Assembly: GCF_003863365.1 (NCBI RefSeq)
Contig: NZ_RQXT01000009.1
Coordinates: forward strand, 62,001 to 126,000
Direction: 5' to 3'
Length of the DNA stretch: 64,000 nucleotides
From: Mesorhizobium tamadayense
GTDB taxonomy: Bacteria > Pseudomonadota > Alphaproteobacteria > Rhizobiales > Rhizobiaceae
Part shown: one piece after another, positions 25,147 through 33,550 of the stretch
How the letters are laid out: each line of letters begins with the position of its first letter
Numbering within the stretch: the stretch's first letter is position 1
Translations under genes and position numbers: made by a program
Notes under the pieces: model-generated
What the model saw: the letters and a program-made list of their open reading frames with translations, nothing else
The model's database searches: none
Told to the model about the DNA's origin: nothing

Positions 25147-26529
25147 TTAGCCTTCCACCGGAAGGTCGAGCTCTGCAGCCAGCGCTTCCAGCGAGTCGCC
25201 GATGATGGCGATCATCTCGCCGATCTGCTCAGCTGTGATGATCATCGGCGGCGCCACCATGAAATTGTCGCCGTCGACGCCGCCCTTGACCTTGCGGCCA
25301 TAGATGATCAGGCCGCGCGCATAGGCGTGGTCGAGCAGGCGCTGTGTCGCCTTTTTCGCCGGCGCGATCGGCGTCAGCGTTTGCGGATCAGCGACCATTT
25401 CGGCGCCGAGCAGCAGGCCTTTGCCGCGCACGTCGGCGATGAAGGGGAAGCGCCTTTGCAGTTCCTTCAACTCGCCGATCAGCACGTCGCCCATCGCGGC
25501 GGCGTTGGCGATGAGATCGAGCCGGTCCATCTCGCCGAGCACGGCAAGTCCGGCGGCGCAGGCAAGCGGATTGCCGGCATAGGTGTGGCCGTGCTGGAAG
25601 CCGCCGGAGGCGAGCAGTGGCTCGACCAGCCGCATGGGTGCCGCCAGAGCGCCGAGCGGCGCATAGCCCGAGCCAAGCCCTTTCGACAGCGCGACGATGT
25701 CCGGCTTGCAGTTCCAGTGATCGCCGCCGAGGAATTTGCCGGTGCGGCCCGCGCCGCTCATCACCTCGTCATGGATGAGCAGAATGCCGTAGCGGTCGCA
25801 GATCTCGCGGATGCGCGGATAATAACTGTCGGGCGCGACAAGCGCGGCGGTGGCAGCACCCCCGACGGGCTCCATGATGAAGGCGAGAACGCTCTCCGGT
25901 CCTTCGGTCTGGATTTTCTCCTCCAGCATGTCGGCGTAGCGCAGCCCGCGCTGTTCCATCGACAGGTTGCCGCGGTCGCGCCAGGCAGCTGGCGCCGGCA
26001 CGGCCGGCATCACCTGCATCATCGGCGTGAAGGTCTCGGCCAGCGCATCGTCGCCGGTGACGGCAAGCGAGCCCAGCGTTCCGCCGTGATAGGAGGGGAA
26101 GCGGGTGATGACCTTCCAGCGCTTCGGCTGGCCGGTGGCGACCGCCCATTGCCGGGCAAGCTTGATGCAGGACTCCGTCGCTTCCGAACCGCCTGAGACG
26201 AAGAAGATGCGGTCCATGCCGGCCGGCAGTTTGTTTGCGAGTTCCCGAGCCAGTTCCTCGGCCGGCTCGTTCTCGAAATGCAGCCGGTAGGCGAAGGTCG
26301 CCTTGTCCATCTGCCGCTTCATGGCGTCGAGGACGTTGCGGTTGGAATGGCCGATATTGGCGACCATCGGCCCGCTCGAACCGTCGATGAAGCGGCGGCC
26401 GTCCTTGGTCCAGAAATAGATGCCTTCGGCGCGGTCGACGAGCGGCCGGCGCAGGCTGGAGAGATAGAACAGATGCGACGGCGATCGATCTTCTGATTGA
26501 GGCGAGGGCTGCGCTTCCGGTTTCGGCAT
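25147..26529 (-). CDS. Class III aminotransferase
   Basis: A 460-residue PLP enzyme of the class III (omega-amino acid/pyruvate, GABA-type) family. It has DGRRFIDGSSGPMVANIGHS, VSGGSEATESCIKLARQ, the PLP-Asp region LLIHDEVMSGAGRTGKFLGG, and the lysine in ALSKGLGSGYAPLGAL. The start at 26529 lies one base after the stop of the upstream dimethylformamidase-like gene; an earlier ATG at 26562 overlaps that gene. The tight coupling implies that the two act on one compound, for example an amine released by amide hydrolysis. The donor is unknown. Confidence 0.93.
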   Translation of the reverse strand: MPKPEAQPSPQSEDRSPSHLFYLSSLRRPLVDRAEGIYFWTKDGRRFIDGSSGPMVANIGHSNRNVLDAMKRQMDKATFAYRLHFENEPAEELARELANKLPAGMDRIFFVSGGSEATESCIKLARQWAVATGQPKRWKVITRFPSYHGGTLGSLAVTGDDALAETFTPMMQVMPAVPAPAAWRDRGNLSMEQRGLRYADMLEEKIQTEGPESVLAFIMEPVGGAATAALVAPDSYYPRIREICDRYGILLIHDEVMSGAGRTGKFLGGDHWNCKPDIVALSKGLGSGYAPLGALAAPMRLVEPLLASGGFQHGHTYAGNPLACAAGLAVLGEMDRLDLIANAAAMGDVLIGELKELQRRFPFIADVRGKGLLLGAEMVADPQTLTPIAPAKKATQRLLDHAYARGLIIYGRKVKGGVDGDNFMVAPPMIITAEQIGEMIAIIGDSLEALAAELDLPVEG

Positions 26530-26530
26530 G

Positions 26531-28171
26531 TCAGGACTTTCCGAGATAGCGGTCGAGAACATTTTTCGTCACGCGTTCGACCATGGCGTCCTGCCTTAGC
26601 AGTCCGGCGACCCATTCGCAGCTTCCGGCATGGAAGACCTCGCCCTTGCCACGCGGGAAGTTGACGATCATGCCATTGCCGCGCTTGACCTTGTCGAGAT
26701 TGGCGTCGCTTGCCTCGCCGAACAGCGTCTCGGCGGTGAAGCGGCCGTCCTCGTCGGTGAGGAACTGGTCTTCGATCGGGATGTCGGCGCTTTCCTCGAC
26801 TTGGCTCGCCATGCCGACGGCAAGCACTTGCAAGCCGTCCGGCGCGCCGCTGGTGGCGGTCGGGTAGGGCAGACCGCCGCGGATCTCGAAATCGAGCCCG
26901 TCGACCTCGTAGCCGTAGACATGGCTGTCGGCGCCGAGCAGGTCGCCATAGTAGATGCCGGTGCCGGCGAAGGCCCAGTGCTCGGGCCGGTAGACCGGGA
27001 AGCCGCGCACGCCGCGCGGCGCGCAGCCGCCCCAGCCGGCATAGACGCCCCTGGTCGCGTTGAGGCCGAAGGTGGCGCTGCCGGGGCGGCCGATCTCGGG
27101 CGCTTCCCAGGAATTGGTGGCGCGGGTGACGTCGTCGCCGCGATAGGCGGGGTCCTCGGCACGCGCTCGGTATTTGTAGCAGACCTGGCGGCGGCCTTCG
27201 TCCTCCAGCCTTGTCTGCCACATGAAATTGCCTGCAAAACGGGCGGCATGACCGCCGCGTTCAACATAGGCGTCGACCGCGTCGCGCATCTCCCAGGTCC
27301 AGTATTCGTCATGGCCGACGAAGACGACGCAGTCGTAGCCGTCAAGGATTTCGGGCGAGAAGTGCAGCTCGTGCTGGCTGGCGAGATCGATCTGATAGCC
27401 GGTGCGCTCGGCGAAACGGAAGAAATGGCTGTCATAGCTTGCCCAGCCGGACGAGGCGTATTTCTTCGAATGGCCGGTGGCGAAGGCCCATTCCATATGC
27501 GGATAACGCGGCACGGTTTTTGGCGGCACCGCGACTTCCAGCGGCACGCGCGGCGCGTCCTTGGGCAACACGACGAAGCCGCGGCACCAGGGGCGCTGCG
27601 TCGAAACCATCGTCGCGTACTGGTCGCGGTTCGGGCCGGTGATGCCCTGATAGTGGTTGGAGCCGCCCCAGGTGTTGTAGGCGAGCCATGTGCCGGTCGC
27701 CGCGACCTGCAGCACGCGACCGGGCTTGCGGCCGGGCAGGGGCGCGACGATGAAGAGATGATGGCTTTGGATCGGCTGACCGTCGCGGCCTTCGGCCGAG
27801 AGCGTGACGCGATAGGCGCCTGACGACCAGTCGTCACCGATGCGGAATTCGAACGAGGCTTCCCAGCCGCAGCCCTCGACCGAGCATTGGTCCGGCGTAT
27901 CCTGCCAACGCGCCGACAGGCCGGTCTTTTCGAAGACCTTGGTTTCGACGCGGCCGTCGCGGACGATGTGGATGCTGAATCGCGGCGCCGTCGAGCTGAT
28001 ATGAAGCACCACTGTCTCGCCTGGCCGATAGGAAAAGCGGTCGCCGTAGCACCAGATCTCGCCGCTCGAGCCATCGATTCCCGGCCATTCGTAATAGTGA
28101 CCGCGCACCGCCTCGCGGCGCTGCTCGGGCGTCAGTCCGAAATCGGGAAATTCGTTAGGCAGTTGCGTCAT
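26531..28171 (-). CDS. N,N-dimethylformamidase large-subunit-like protein
   Basis: A 546-residue member of the DmfA2 (N,N-dimethylformamidase beta subunit) domain family. Residues about 20-130 are a beta-sandwich (YRPGETVVLHISSTAPRFSI, DDWSSGAYRVTLSAEGRDG). The catalytic region follows: GTWLAYNTWGGSNHYQG, HELHFSPEILDGYDCVVFVG, HDEYWTWEMRDAVDAYVERG. In the Paracoccus enzyme a mononuclear iron is held by two Tyr and one Glu; Tyr of AYNTWGG and Glu of GHDEYW are plausible counterparts. It is shorter than the roughly 760-residue Paracoccus subunit, and I see no small subunit nearby, so the substrate probably differs. Confidence 0.82.
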   Translation of the reverse strand: MTQLPNEFPDFGLTPEQRREAVRGHYYEWPGIDGSSGEIWCYGDRFSYRPGETVVLHISSTAPRFSIHIVRDGRVETKVFEKTGLSARWQDTPDQCSVEGCGWEASFEFRIGDDWSSGAYRVTLSAEGRDGQPIQSHHLFIVAPLPGRKPGRVLQVAATGTWLAYNTWGGSNHYQGITGPNRDQYATMVSTQRPWCRGFVVLPKDAPRVPLEVAVPPKTVPRYPHMEWAFATGHSKKYASSGWASYDSHFFRFAERTGYQIDLASQHELHFSPEILDGYDCVVFVGHDEYWTWEMRDAVDAYVERGGHAARFAGNFMWQTRLEDEGRRQVCYKYRARAEDPAYRGDDVTRATNSWEAPEIGRPGSATFGLNATRGVYAGWGGCAPRGVRGFPVYRPEHWAFAGTGIYYGDLLGADSHVYGYEVDGLDFEIRGGLPYPTATSGAPDGLQVLAVGMASQVEESADIPIEDQFLTDEDGRFTAETLFGEASDANLDKVKRGNGMIVNFPRGKGEVFHAGSCEWVAGLLRQDAMVERVTKNVLDRYLGKS

Positions 28172-28313
28172 GAAACCCGAGACCAAGAGGCCGCCATTGA
28201 GACCATTGGCCGGTCAAGCGTCAAATGGAAACAATCGGGCCAGCAGGCGCTTGGCCGTATCCGGCAAACAGACTATGTCATGCCGAGGCGATGTTTCAGG
28301 ACCGGGAGCCAAG

Positions 28314-28562
28314 ATGCTGCGCGTGCAAAAGGTCAAGGTCGACGACATCTACGTGCCGACGGCGCGGCGCAAGACGCTGCATCCCGAGACCGTGCGCCAT
28401 CTCGCCGAGGACATTCTCGAAAACGGCATGAAGACGCCGATCCAGGTGCGCCACGACGGTAAGCGCCATGTCCTGGTCGAAGGGCTGCACCGGCTCGAGG
28501 CCGCCAAATGGCTGGGCGAGACCGAGATCGACGCCTATCTCGTCCAGGCGCGACGCCACTGA
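28314..28562 (+). CDS. Stand-alone ParB N-terminal-like domain protein
   Basis: An 82-residue protein consisting only of a ParB/sulfiredoxin-like domain: VDDIYVPTARRKTLHPETVR, LAEDILENGMKTPIQVRHDG, and HVLVEGLHRLEAAKWLGE, which is the counterpart of ParB box II (G-x-R-R-x-x-A-A). It lacks the helix-turn-helix and dimer domains of chromosome partition proteins, so it is not a partition factor. Such small proteins are conserved in rhizobia without known role. The start at 28314 follows GGGAGCC; an upstream frame extension is non-conserved. Confidence 0.78.
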   Translation: MLRVQKVKVDDIYVPTARRKTLHPETVRHLAEDILENGMKTPIQVRHDGKRHVLVEGLHRLEAAKWLGETEIDAYLVQARRH

Positions 28563-28682
28563 CGCAATCCTATTTGTTGCTGTATCACGACAACCGATCG
28601 CATCCCATCAAAGCTTTTCAATTGACGCTGCGATGCCGGCCGCTATTACCCGTGCCTGGCTTCCAATAAGCAGGTGCTTGCT

Positions 28683-29078
28683 ATGACGAAATACCAGGGC
28701 GGATGCCTGTGCGGCGCGGTGCGCTATCGCGCCGAGGCCGAGCCGATCAACGAACGCGTCTGCCATTGCCGAATCTGCCAGAAGGCGATCGGCGCCGCCT
28801 TCAATGCGCGGCTCTTGTACCGTATCGACGACGTGACCATCGAGGGGCTGGTGGCGACGGTCAATTCCTCGCCCGATCTCAAGCGCGGCTTCTGCCCGGC
28901 CTGCGGCACGACGATGTTTTCACGCCGCGATTCCAGGGGCATCCTCGGCATCACGTCCGGCTCGCTCGACGATCCGTCCGTGTTCAAGCCCGACATGCAT
29001 TTCTGGACCGCTTCCATGCAACCGTGGGTGCAACTTGATGACGGTCTGCCGCAATATGAAGGCGCGCCGCCAGCCTGA
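28683..29078 (+). CDS. GFA family protein (glutathione-dependent formaldehyde-activating fold)
   Basis: A 131-residue GFA/DUF636 protein with the expected zinc-binding cysteines: GGCLCGAVRYR, VCHCRICQKAIGAAF and GFCPACGTTMFSRRD. The fold is that of Gfa, but most members are not proven to act on formaldehyde. A GTG three codons earlier is possible, but ATG 28683 gives the usual TKYQGGCLCG start. It lies 120 bases after the ParB-like gene. Confidence 0.92.
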   Translation: MTKYQGGCLCGAVRYRAEAEPINERVCHCRICQKAIGAAFNARLLYRIDDVTIEGLVATVNSSPDLKRGFCPACGTTMFSRRDSRGILGITSGSLDDPSVFKPDMHFWTASMQPWVQLDDGLPQYEGAPPA

Positions 29079-29207
29079 CTCATTTCGGGCCAAGCCTGCA
29101 CAAAAATTTCATCTTCGATTCACGAGATAGCCGGCAAAGCGTCATTGGCGGGCCATCATTGGCTGCCTATTTAAGCGCCATGCGGGAAGGCATCGAGGAG
29201 GCGACGG

Positions 29208-29420
29208 ATGAGCGAGAGCATCAATTCCCTGGACGAGCTTTTGAACGACCCGATGATCCAACTCGTGATGGCGCGCGACCGCGTGCGCCCGGCCGAGCTG
29301 CGCATGCTCTTGGAAAAGGCTCGCGACAGGGCGGCCGATGATTCCCGCACCGATCGGATGATGGTGCCGCCGGCGCATGTGGTGGCCACAAGCTGCCTGA
29401 AGCAATGGCTGTACCGCTAG
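29208..29420 (+). CDS. Small conserved-looking protein, unknown function
   Basis: A 70-residue protein: SINSLDELLNDPMIQLVMAR, DRVRPAELRMLLEKARDRAA, and VPPAHVVATSCLKQWLYR. It is preceded by a strong ribosome binding site (GAGGAGGCGACGG). It is predicted to be mostly helical, with a charged middle. I recognise no family; codon use fits the genome. Confidence 0.65.
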   Translation: MSESINSLDELLNDPMIQLVMARDRVRPAELRMLLEKARDRAADDSRTDRMMVPPAHVVATSCLKQWLYR

Positions 29421-29438
29421 GGCCGTGCTCTCATTCCG

Positions 29439-30344
29439 TCAGCTCGAATGCGCCGGCAAATAGCTGTAATGGCTGCGCAAATAAGCAATCCTGAAACCGA
29501 GCCGCGCGTAGTTGCGGTAGGCCGGGCCGTCGCGTTCGGGGCGCGGCGCCTCTATATCGGCGACGAACAGTTTCGCGCCGGCGGCGATGCCGTCGCGGAC
29601 CAGCCTTTCGCCAAGCATGGCGTCGAGATCGAAGCTCGGCGCCATGATGCCCGGCACCGGCGCGTCGATGCCGCTCCAGGCGGTGCCGTCTGAGATGAAC
29701 AGGGAGCGCACCGCGGCCACCGCGCCGTCTCGCTTCAGCATGTAGTGATGCCAGCCTTTGCGGCCGACCAGTGCCAGGAGCCAAGGCGAGGTGGGCAGCC
29801 TGTACTTGCCATCGATGAAGGAAGCCCATTCGGGAGCCGTTTCAGGCGTAACCTCTTCGACCGACAGATCGTCGGCCGGGAACAGCGGTTCGGCCGCCAG
29901 CGGCGTCGCATCGCGAAAGATGCGTTCCCAGCCGCTCTGATGCTGCAGCCCGCGCGCCTCCAGCCAACATCTCAACCGCGACGGCTCGGTATGCGGGCTG
30001 GTATAGAACCACGGCCGCAAGATGCCGGCCGCGCGATAATGCGCCAGCAGCGCGTCGACCTCGGCCTCCGTGGCAGGGCCGTCCACGCCGATGTTTTTCA
30101 CGCAGTTGAAATGGATGAACGGGATCGTCGTGCAGGTGGTCCAGACGAGGTCGCCGTCGCGAGCGATCGACAGGCCGTGCCGCGCCGCGAAATCCGCGGG
30201 CGCAGCGTCGTAAAGGTCGAGCCACGCATTGACCTCGGCGTGCTCGATCGCGCGGCTCATATCGCGCGCGACCTCCTCGATCCCGATTTCCGGCTGGTGC
30301 GGCTCCGGCGGCGGCTGTAGTTCCGAGAGGGCGGCGGTCGACAT
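29439..30344 (-). CDS. GNAT-family acetyltransferase
   Basis: A 301-residue protein with a C-terminal GNAT-like domain (HHYMLKRDGAVAAVRSLFIS, VPGIMAPSFDLDAMLGERLV, then AYRNYARLGFRIAYLRSHYS, the usual end of a GNAT fold). The N-terminal half (AEVNAWLDLYDAAPADFAAR, FIHFNCVKNIGVDGPATEAE) is a second GNAT-like or substrate-binding region, so it could be a tandem GNAT. The acceptor is unknown. A perfect palindrome just upstream (30365-30377) suggests control by a TetR-type regulator. Confidence 0.75.
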   Translation of the reverse strand: MSTAALSELQPPPEPHQPEIGIEEVARDMSRAIEHAEVNAWLDLYDAAPADFAARHGLSIARDGDLVWTTCTTIPFIHFNCVKNIGVDGPATEAEVDALLAHYRAAGILRPWFYTSPHTEPSRLRCWLEARGLQHQSGWERIFRDATPLAAEPLFPADDLSVEEVTPETAPEWASFIDGKYRLPTSPWLLALVGRKGWHHYMLKRDGAVAAVRSLFISDGTAWSGIDAPVPGIMAPSFDLDAMLGERLVRDGIAAGAKLFVADIEAPRPERDGPAYRNYARLGFRIAYLRSHYSYLPAHSS

Positions 30345-30364
30345 GGTGGTCCTCCTCCGATTAC

Positions 30365-30377
30365 CTTACAGTGTAAG
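30365..30377. promoter_or_regulatory. Palindromic operator CTTACAGTGTAAG
   Basis: A perfect 13-bp palindrome (CTTACA-G-TGTAAG) 21 bases upstream of the GNAT start codon. The shape TTACA-n-TGTAA is common among TetR-family operators in Alphaproteobacteria. A second half site ACCTTACA occurs at about 30427-30434. No TetR gene is in this window. Confidence 0.55.
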
Positions 30378-30547
30378 ATTAGCGAAGAATAATATGACTT
30401 CGCCCGTTGTCAAGCAGGATTAGCGGCACCTTACAAATCCGTGAGTTGGATTCACGGGATCGTGCGGCTAAGCCTGTCTCGAGGGACTTCCGGAATGACG
30501 ATTGACTTCGCCCTGAAAACGACTGGGGCTCTGGGAAAAGGACTGGG

Positions 30548-31420
30548 ATGACCGACGTTTGCACGCAGGGACTGGACACCGGCTTTGTCGGCCTGGGTTA
30601 TGCCAAGGTGGCGTTTCTCGGCATCGTGCAAGGCATCACCGAACTGCTGCCGATCTCTTCGACGGCGCATATGCGCATCGTGCCCGCCGTGCTCGGCTGG
30701 CAGGATCCCGGTTCCGCCTTCTCGGCCGCCATGCAGCTTGCGGCATTGGCCGCGGTGATAAGCTATTTCTGGGGCGATATCAGGGAAGTCGCGGCGGGTT
30801 CGCTGTCGGCGCTCGCGCGACGCGATTACGCTAACCGCAACTTCCGCCTGGCGATCGGCATCGTGCTTGCGACCGTTCCGATAATCATGGCCGGCCTTGC
30901 GCTATCCAGCGTGCTCAATGCCTGCAATTCGCCGCTGCGCGGGCTGGCCGTGATCGGCTCTGCCTGCATCGTTATGGCGGTGCTGCTTGCGCTGTCCGAA
31001 ATCTATGCCAGCCACCGGCTGACGCTCGACAAGGTCTCTGTGCTCGACGCCTTGCTCGTCGGCGTTGCCCAGGTCGGCGCGCTCATTCCCGGCGTGTCGC
31101 GTTCGGGATCTACGCTGACGGCGGCGCTGGGTCTGGGCTACGCCCGGCCAGAGGCGGCGCGGCTCTCCTTCCTGCTCGGCCTGCCGGCGATCGCGCTTGC
31201 CGGCCTGAAGGAGCTTTGGGAGCTGCACAAGATCCACCTCGGTGCCTATGGCTGGTCGGTCCTGGCCGTCGGCCTCGTCGTCGCCTCGATCTCGGCCTTC
31301 TTCGCCATATGGGGACTGATGCGCGTGCTCGAGCGCTTTTCCGCCTGGCCCTTCGTCATCTATCGCGGCCTGCTCGGCATCGTGCTGCTTGTCGGCGTCG
31401 CAATCGGCTGGCTGAGCTAG
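30548..31420 (+). CDS. uppP: Undecaprenyl-diphosphate phosphatase
   Basis: A 290-residue membrane enzyme of the BacA/UppP family. It has both conserved motifs: GIVQGITELLPISSTAH (the (E/Q)xxxE motif) and IPGVSRSGSTLTAALGLGY (PGxSRSxxT). There are about eight membrane segments. It recycles undecaprenyl diphosphate to the monophosphate carrier for peptidoglycan and O-antigen synthesis at the inner membrane. Members confer low-level bacitracin resistance when overproduced. The N-terminal stretch (MTDVCTQGLDTGFVGLG) is a little longer than usual. Confidence 0.93.
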   Translation: MTDVCTQGLDTGFVGLGYAKVAFLGIVQGITELLPISSTAHMRIVPAVLGWQDPGSAFSAAMQLAALAAVISYFWGDIREVAAGSLSALARRDYANRNFRLAIGIVLATVPIIMAGLALSSVLNACNSPLRGLAVIGSACIVMAVLLALSEIYASHRLTLDKVSVLDALLVGVAQVGALIPGVSRSGSTLTAALGLGYARPEAARLSFLLGLPAIALAGLKELWELHKIHLGAYGWSVLAVGLVVASISAFFAIWGLMRVLERFSAWPFVIYRGLLGIVLLVGVAIGWLS

Positions 31421-31474
31421 AGCGATCCAGCGAATCCGCTATACCAGCACCTGACCTTCGCTTCGGGTGCCCAG

Positions 31475-32266
31475 ATGGATTTGGTGACGCTGCTGCAATC
31501 CGTGCCGTTGCTGGCGACGCTGGTGAAATCGGCGCTGCCGGCCGCCGTCGGCACGGGCATGGGTCTTGGCCAGTGGCTGGCGGCGCTGCCGCCGTGCCGC
31601 GACCACACCTTCGAGAGCGCGACCTATCTCGTCTGCGAGGCCGATCCGAAACACTATTCGATCGAGCTGTTCTGGAAGGACCCCGACGGCAAGCTCTACC
31701 AGTCGCTGCACAATCTTCGAACTGCGCAGCGGGCTGTCGGGCGCACCATGCTCTTCGGCATCAATGCCGGCATGTACCATCCCAATCTCGCGCCGGTCGG
31801 GCTCTATGTCGAGCGAGGGCAGCAGATCGCGTCGGCGAAGATCGGCACCGGCACCGGCAATTTTTCCATGCAGCCGAACGGCATCTTCTATCTTGGCGGC
31901 GGCAAGGCCGGCGTTCGCGCGACGAAGGATTATCTGAAGCGTCCGCCAAAGGTGGATTACGCCACCCAGTCCGGGCCGATGCTGGTCATCGACGGCAAGC
32001 TGCATCCGAAATTCCAGGCCGGCAGCTCCTCGCGAAAAATCCGCGACGGCGTCGGCGTGCGTGCCGACGGCGTTGCCGTCTTCGCCATCTCGAACGACGT
32101 CGTGACTTTCCACGAATTCGCGCGGCTGTTCCGCGACGAGCTCGGCTGCCCGAACGCGCTGTTCCTCGACGGCTCGATCTCCAGCCTTTACGCGCCGGCG
32201 ATCGGCCGCAACGACGATTTCTGGAATCTGGGACCGATGATCGGCGTGTTCAGGCGAGGCCGATAG
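31475..32266 (+). CDS. Phosphodiester glycosidase (NAGPA domain) family protein
   Basis: A 263-residue protein with an NAGPA/DUF2233 domain: MLFGINAGMYHPNLAPVGLY, FSMQPNGIFYLGGGKAGVRA, ATQSGPMLVIDGKLHPKFQ and NALFLDGSISSLYAP. The family is related to the enzyme that uncovers mannose-6-phosphate by removing GlcNAc from a phosphodiester. In bacteria it probably acts on cell-envelope phosphodiester sugars. A hydrophobic N-terminus (LLQSVPLLATLVKSALPAAV) may be a signal or anchor. It follows uppP after 54 bases. Confidence 0.85.
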   Translation: MDLVTLLQSVPLLATLVKSALPAAVGTGMGLGQWLAALPPCRDHTFESATYLVCEADPKHYSIELFWKDPDGKLYQSLHNLRTAQRAVGRTMLFGINAGMYHPNLAPVGLYVERGQQIASAKIGTGTGNFSMQPNGIFYLGGGKAGVRATKDYLKRPPKVDYATQSGPMLVIDGKLHPKFQAGSSSRKIRDGVGVRADGVAVFAISNDVVTFHEFARLFRDELGCPNALFLDGSISSLYAPAIGRNDDFWNLGPMIGVFRRGR

Positions 32267-32285
32267 GCGCCGCGGTGCCTTCGAT

Positions 32286-33257
32286 TCAGTTGGATGCGTC
32301 CTGGATTGCGGACAGCAGCCAAGGTCCGCCGGGTTCGCGGGTAAAAGTCCACAGTTCGGTCGTTTCGATCGGCTTGTTTGGATCGCCCTTTTCGACGGCG
32401 CCGGTCCGGCGGTTGCGCATGACATCGATGGCCGACCAGCGCATCGCCGCGGTGGCGTAGTCGCGCGAACCCTCTCGCCACGCCTCCGCAATGTCGGCTT
32501 CCAGCAGCTCAAGATCTGTCACGTCGTTCTTGAGGCCATGCGTCGCGTTGTCCGCCAGTTCCTCCGAGAGGTAGGAAACCATTTCGGGCGTCGTCAGCCT
32601 TCGCAATCCCTGGTGGTCCTCGCGACTGAACGCGGCCTGCACGTCGCCGAGGATACGTTCGAACGCGTCCCGGTCGGTGTCCGTGATGCCGATTTCGTCA
32701 GCGCCGGATGCGCCGGTCGCGCCCAAGCCCTGCGTGCCGGACCGATAGCCGGGTTGCGTGCCTCCCCAGCCTTGCCGGCCGAAGGGAAAGCCGGAGCTTC
32801 TCATATTGGCCGGCGCGGCATTGTCGCGGCCGAAAAATCGCATCGCCAGCATGATGAGCCCGCCGATCAGCAGCAGCTGGAAGATGAAGCTGAAGCCGCC
32901 GCCGATGCCGCCGAAGCCATGACCGAGCATCATGCCGAACAGGCCGTTGAAGAGCAGTCCGCCGACCAGCCCGCCGACAAGGCCGCCGCCAAACCCGTTC
33001 CAGAATCCCGGGCGCGCCCGGCCGGGGAACGATTGCGCCGGCGGGATCGACTGGGTGGTGTTCGGCGACATCGAGCGCCTCACGGGCGCGGTATAGGGTG
33101 CGGTGTTCGTCGGGGCGGGGGCTTGGAAAGTCCGGCTGCCGCGGCTGCCGAAACTGCCTCCCATGCGCGCCTCGGCCGGGCCTATAGACGCGCTGCCAAG
33201 CGCCATCAGCAGGATCAGGAAGATCGACGCGACCTTGGTCGTCCGTGATTTTGACAT
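32286..33257 (-). CDS. Tim44-like domain protein, membrane-anchored
   Basis: A 323-residue protein. It has a signal or anchor (KVASIFLILLMALGSASIGP), a low-complexity region (SFGSRGSRTFQAPAPTNTAP), a glycine-rich membrane region (GGGLVGGLVGGLLFNGLFGM and FIFQLLLIGGLIMLAMRFFG), and a C-terminal Tim44-like domain (AFERILGDVQAAFSREDHQG, VSYLSEELADNATHG, ELWTFTREPGGPWLLSAIQD). It is known in Alphaproteobacteria as a relative of the mitochondrial import protein Tim44; its bacterial role is unclear. Confidence 0.88.
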   Translation of the reverse strand: MSKSRTTKVASIFLILLMALGSASIGPAEARMGGSFGSRGSRTFQAPAPTNTAPYTAPVRRSMSPNTTQSIPPAQSFPGRARPGFWNGFGGGLVGGLVGGLLFNGLFGMMLGHGFGGIGGGFSFIFQLLLIGGLIMLAMRFFGRDNAAPANMRSSGFPFGRQGWGGTQPGYRSGTQGLGATGASGADEIGITDTDRDAFERILGDVQAAFSREDHQGLRRLTTPEMVSYLSEELADNATHGLKNDVTDLELLEADIAEAWREGSRDYATAAMRWSAIDVMRNRRTGAVEKGDPNKPIETTELWTFTREPGGPWLLSAIQDASN

Positions 33258-33550
33258 TGGTGACAGTCCCTGGGTCGGAGCGTTTCAAATGCATCTAGCG
33301 AGCCCCTATATGGGTATGAATTGGGGCAGGGTTAGACCATGTGTTTCAAGACGTCGGTTGTAGCGGGGCCTGCAACCGTCCAATCAAGGCCTTGCGGCTT
33401 CGGGATTCACGGCGGGGCCAGCCGCGAATCGCCCTGCCGGACCAAAAGTAAATTTTGATTCAAACTTTGTTGGTAATTTCTCATTAGGAATGGGGCTTCC
33501 GGCGGCGTCGTTCCTGCCTTCGGTCTGTTTTGTTTTGCGTACAGGTCAAG

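Noticed and set aside
28314-28562. Plasmid partition gene parB
   Set aside because: Only the N-terminal-like domain is present, with no helix-turn-helix and no parA neighbour.
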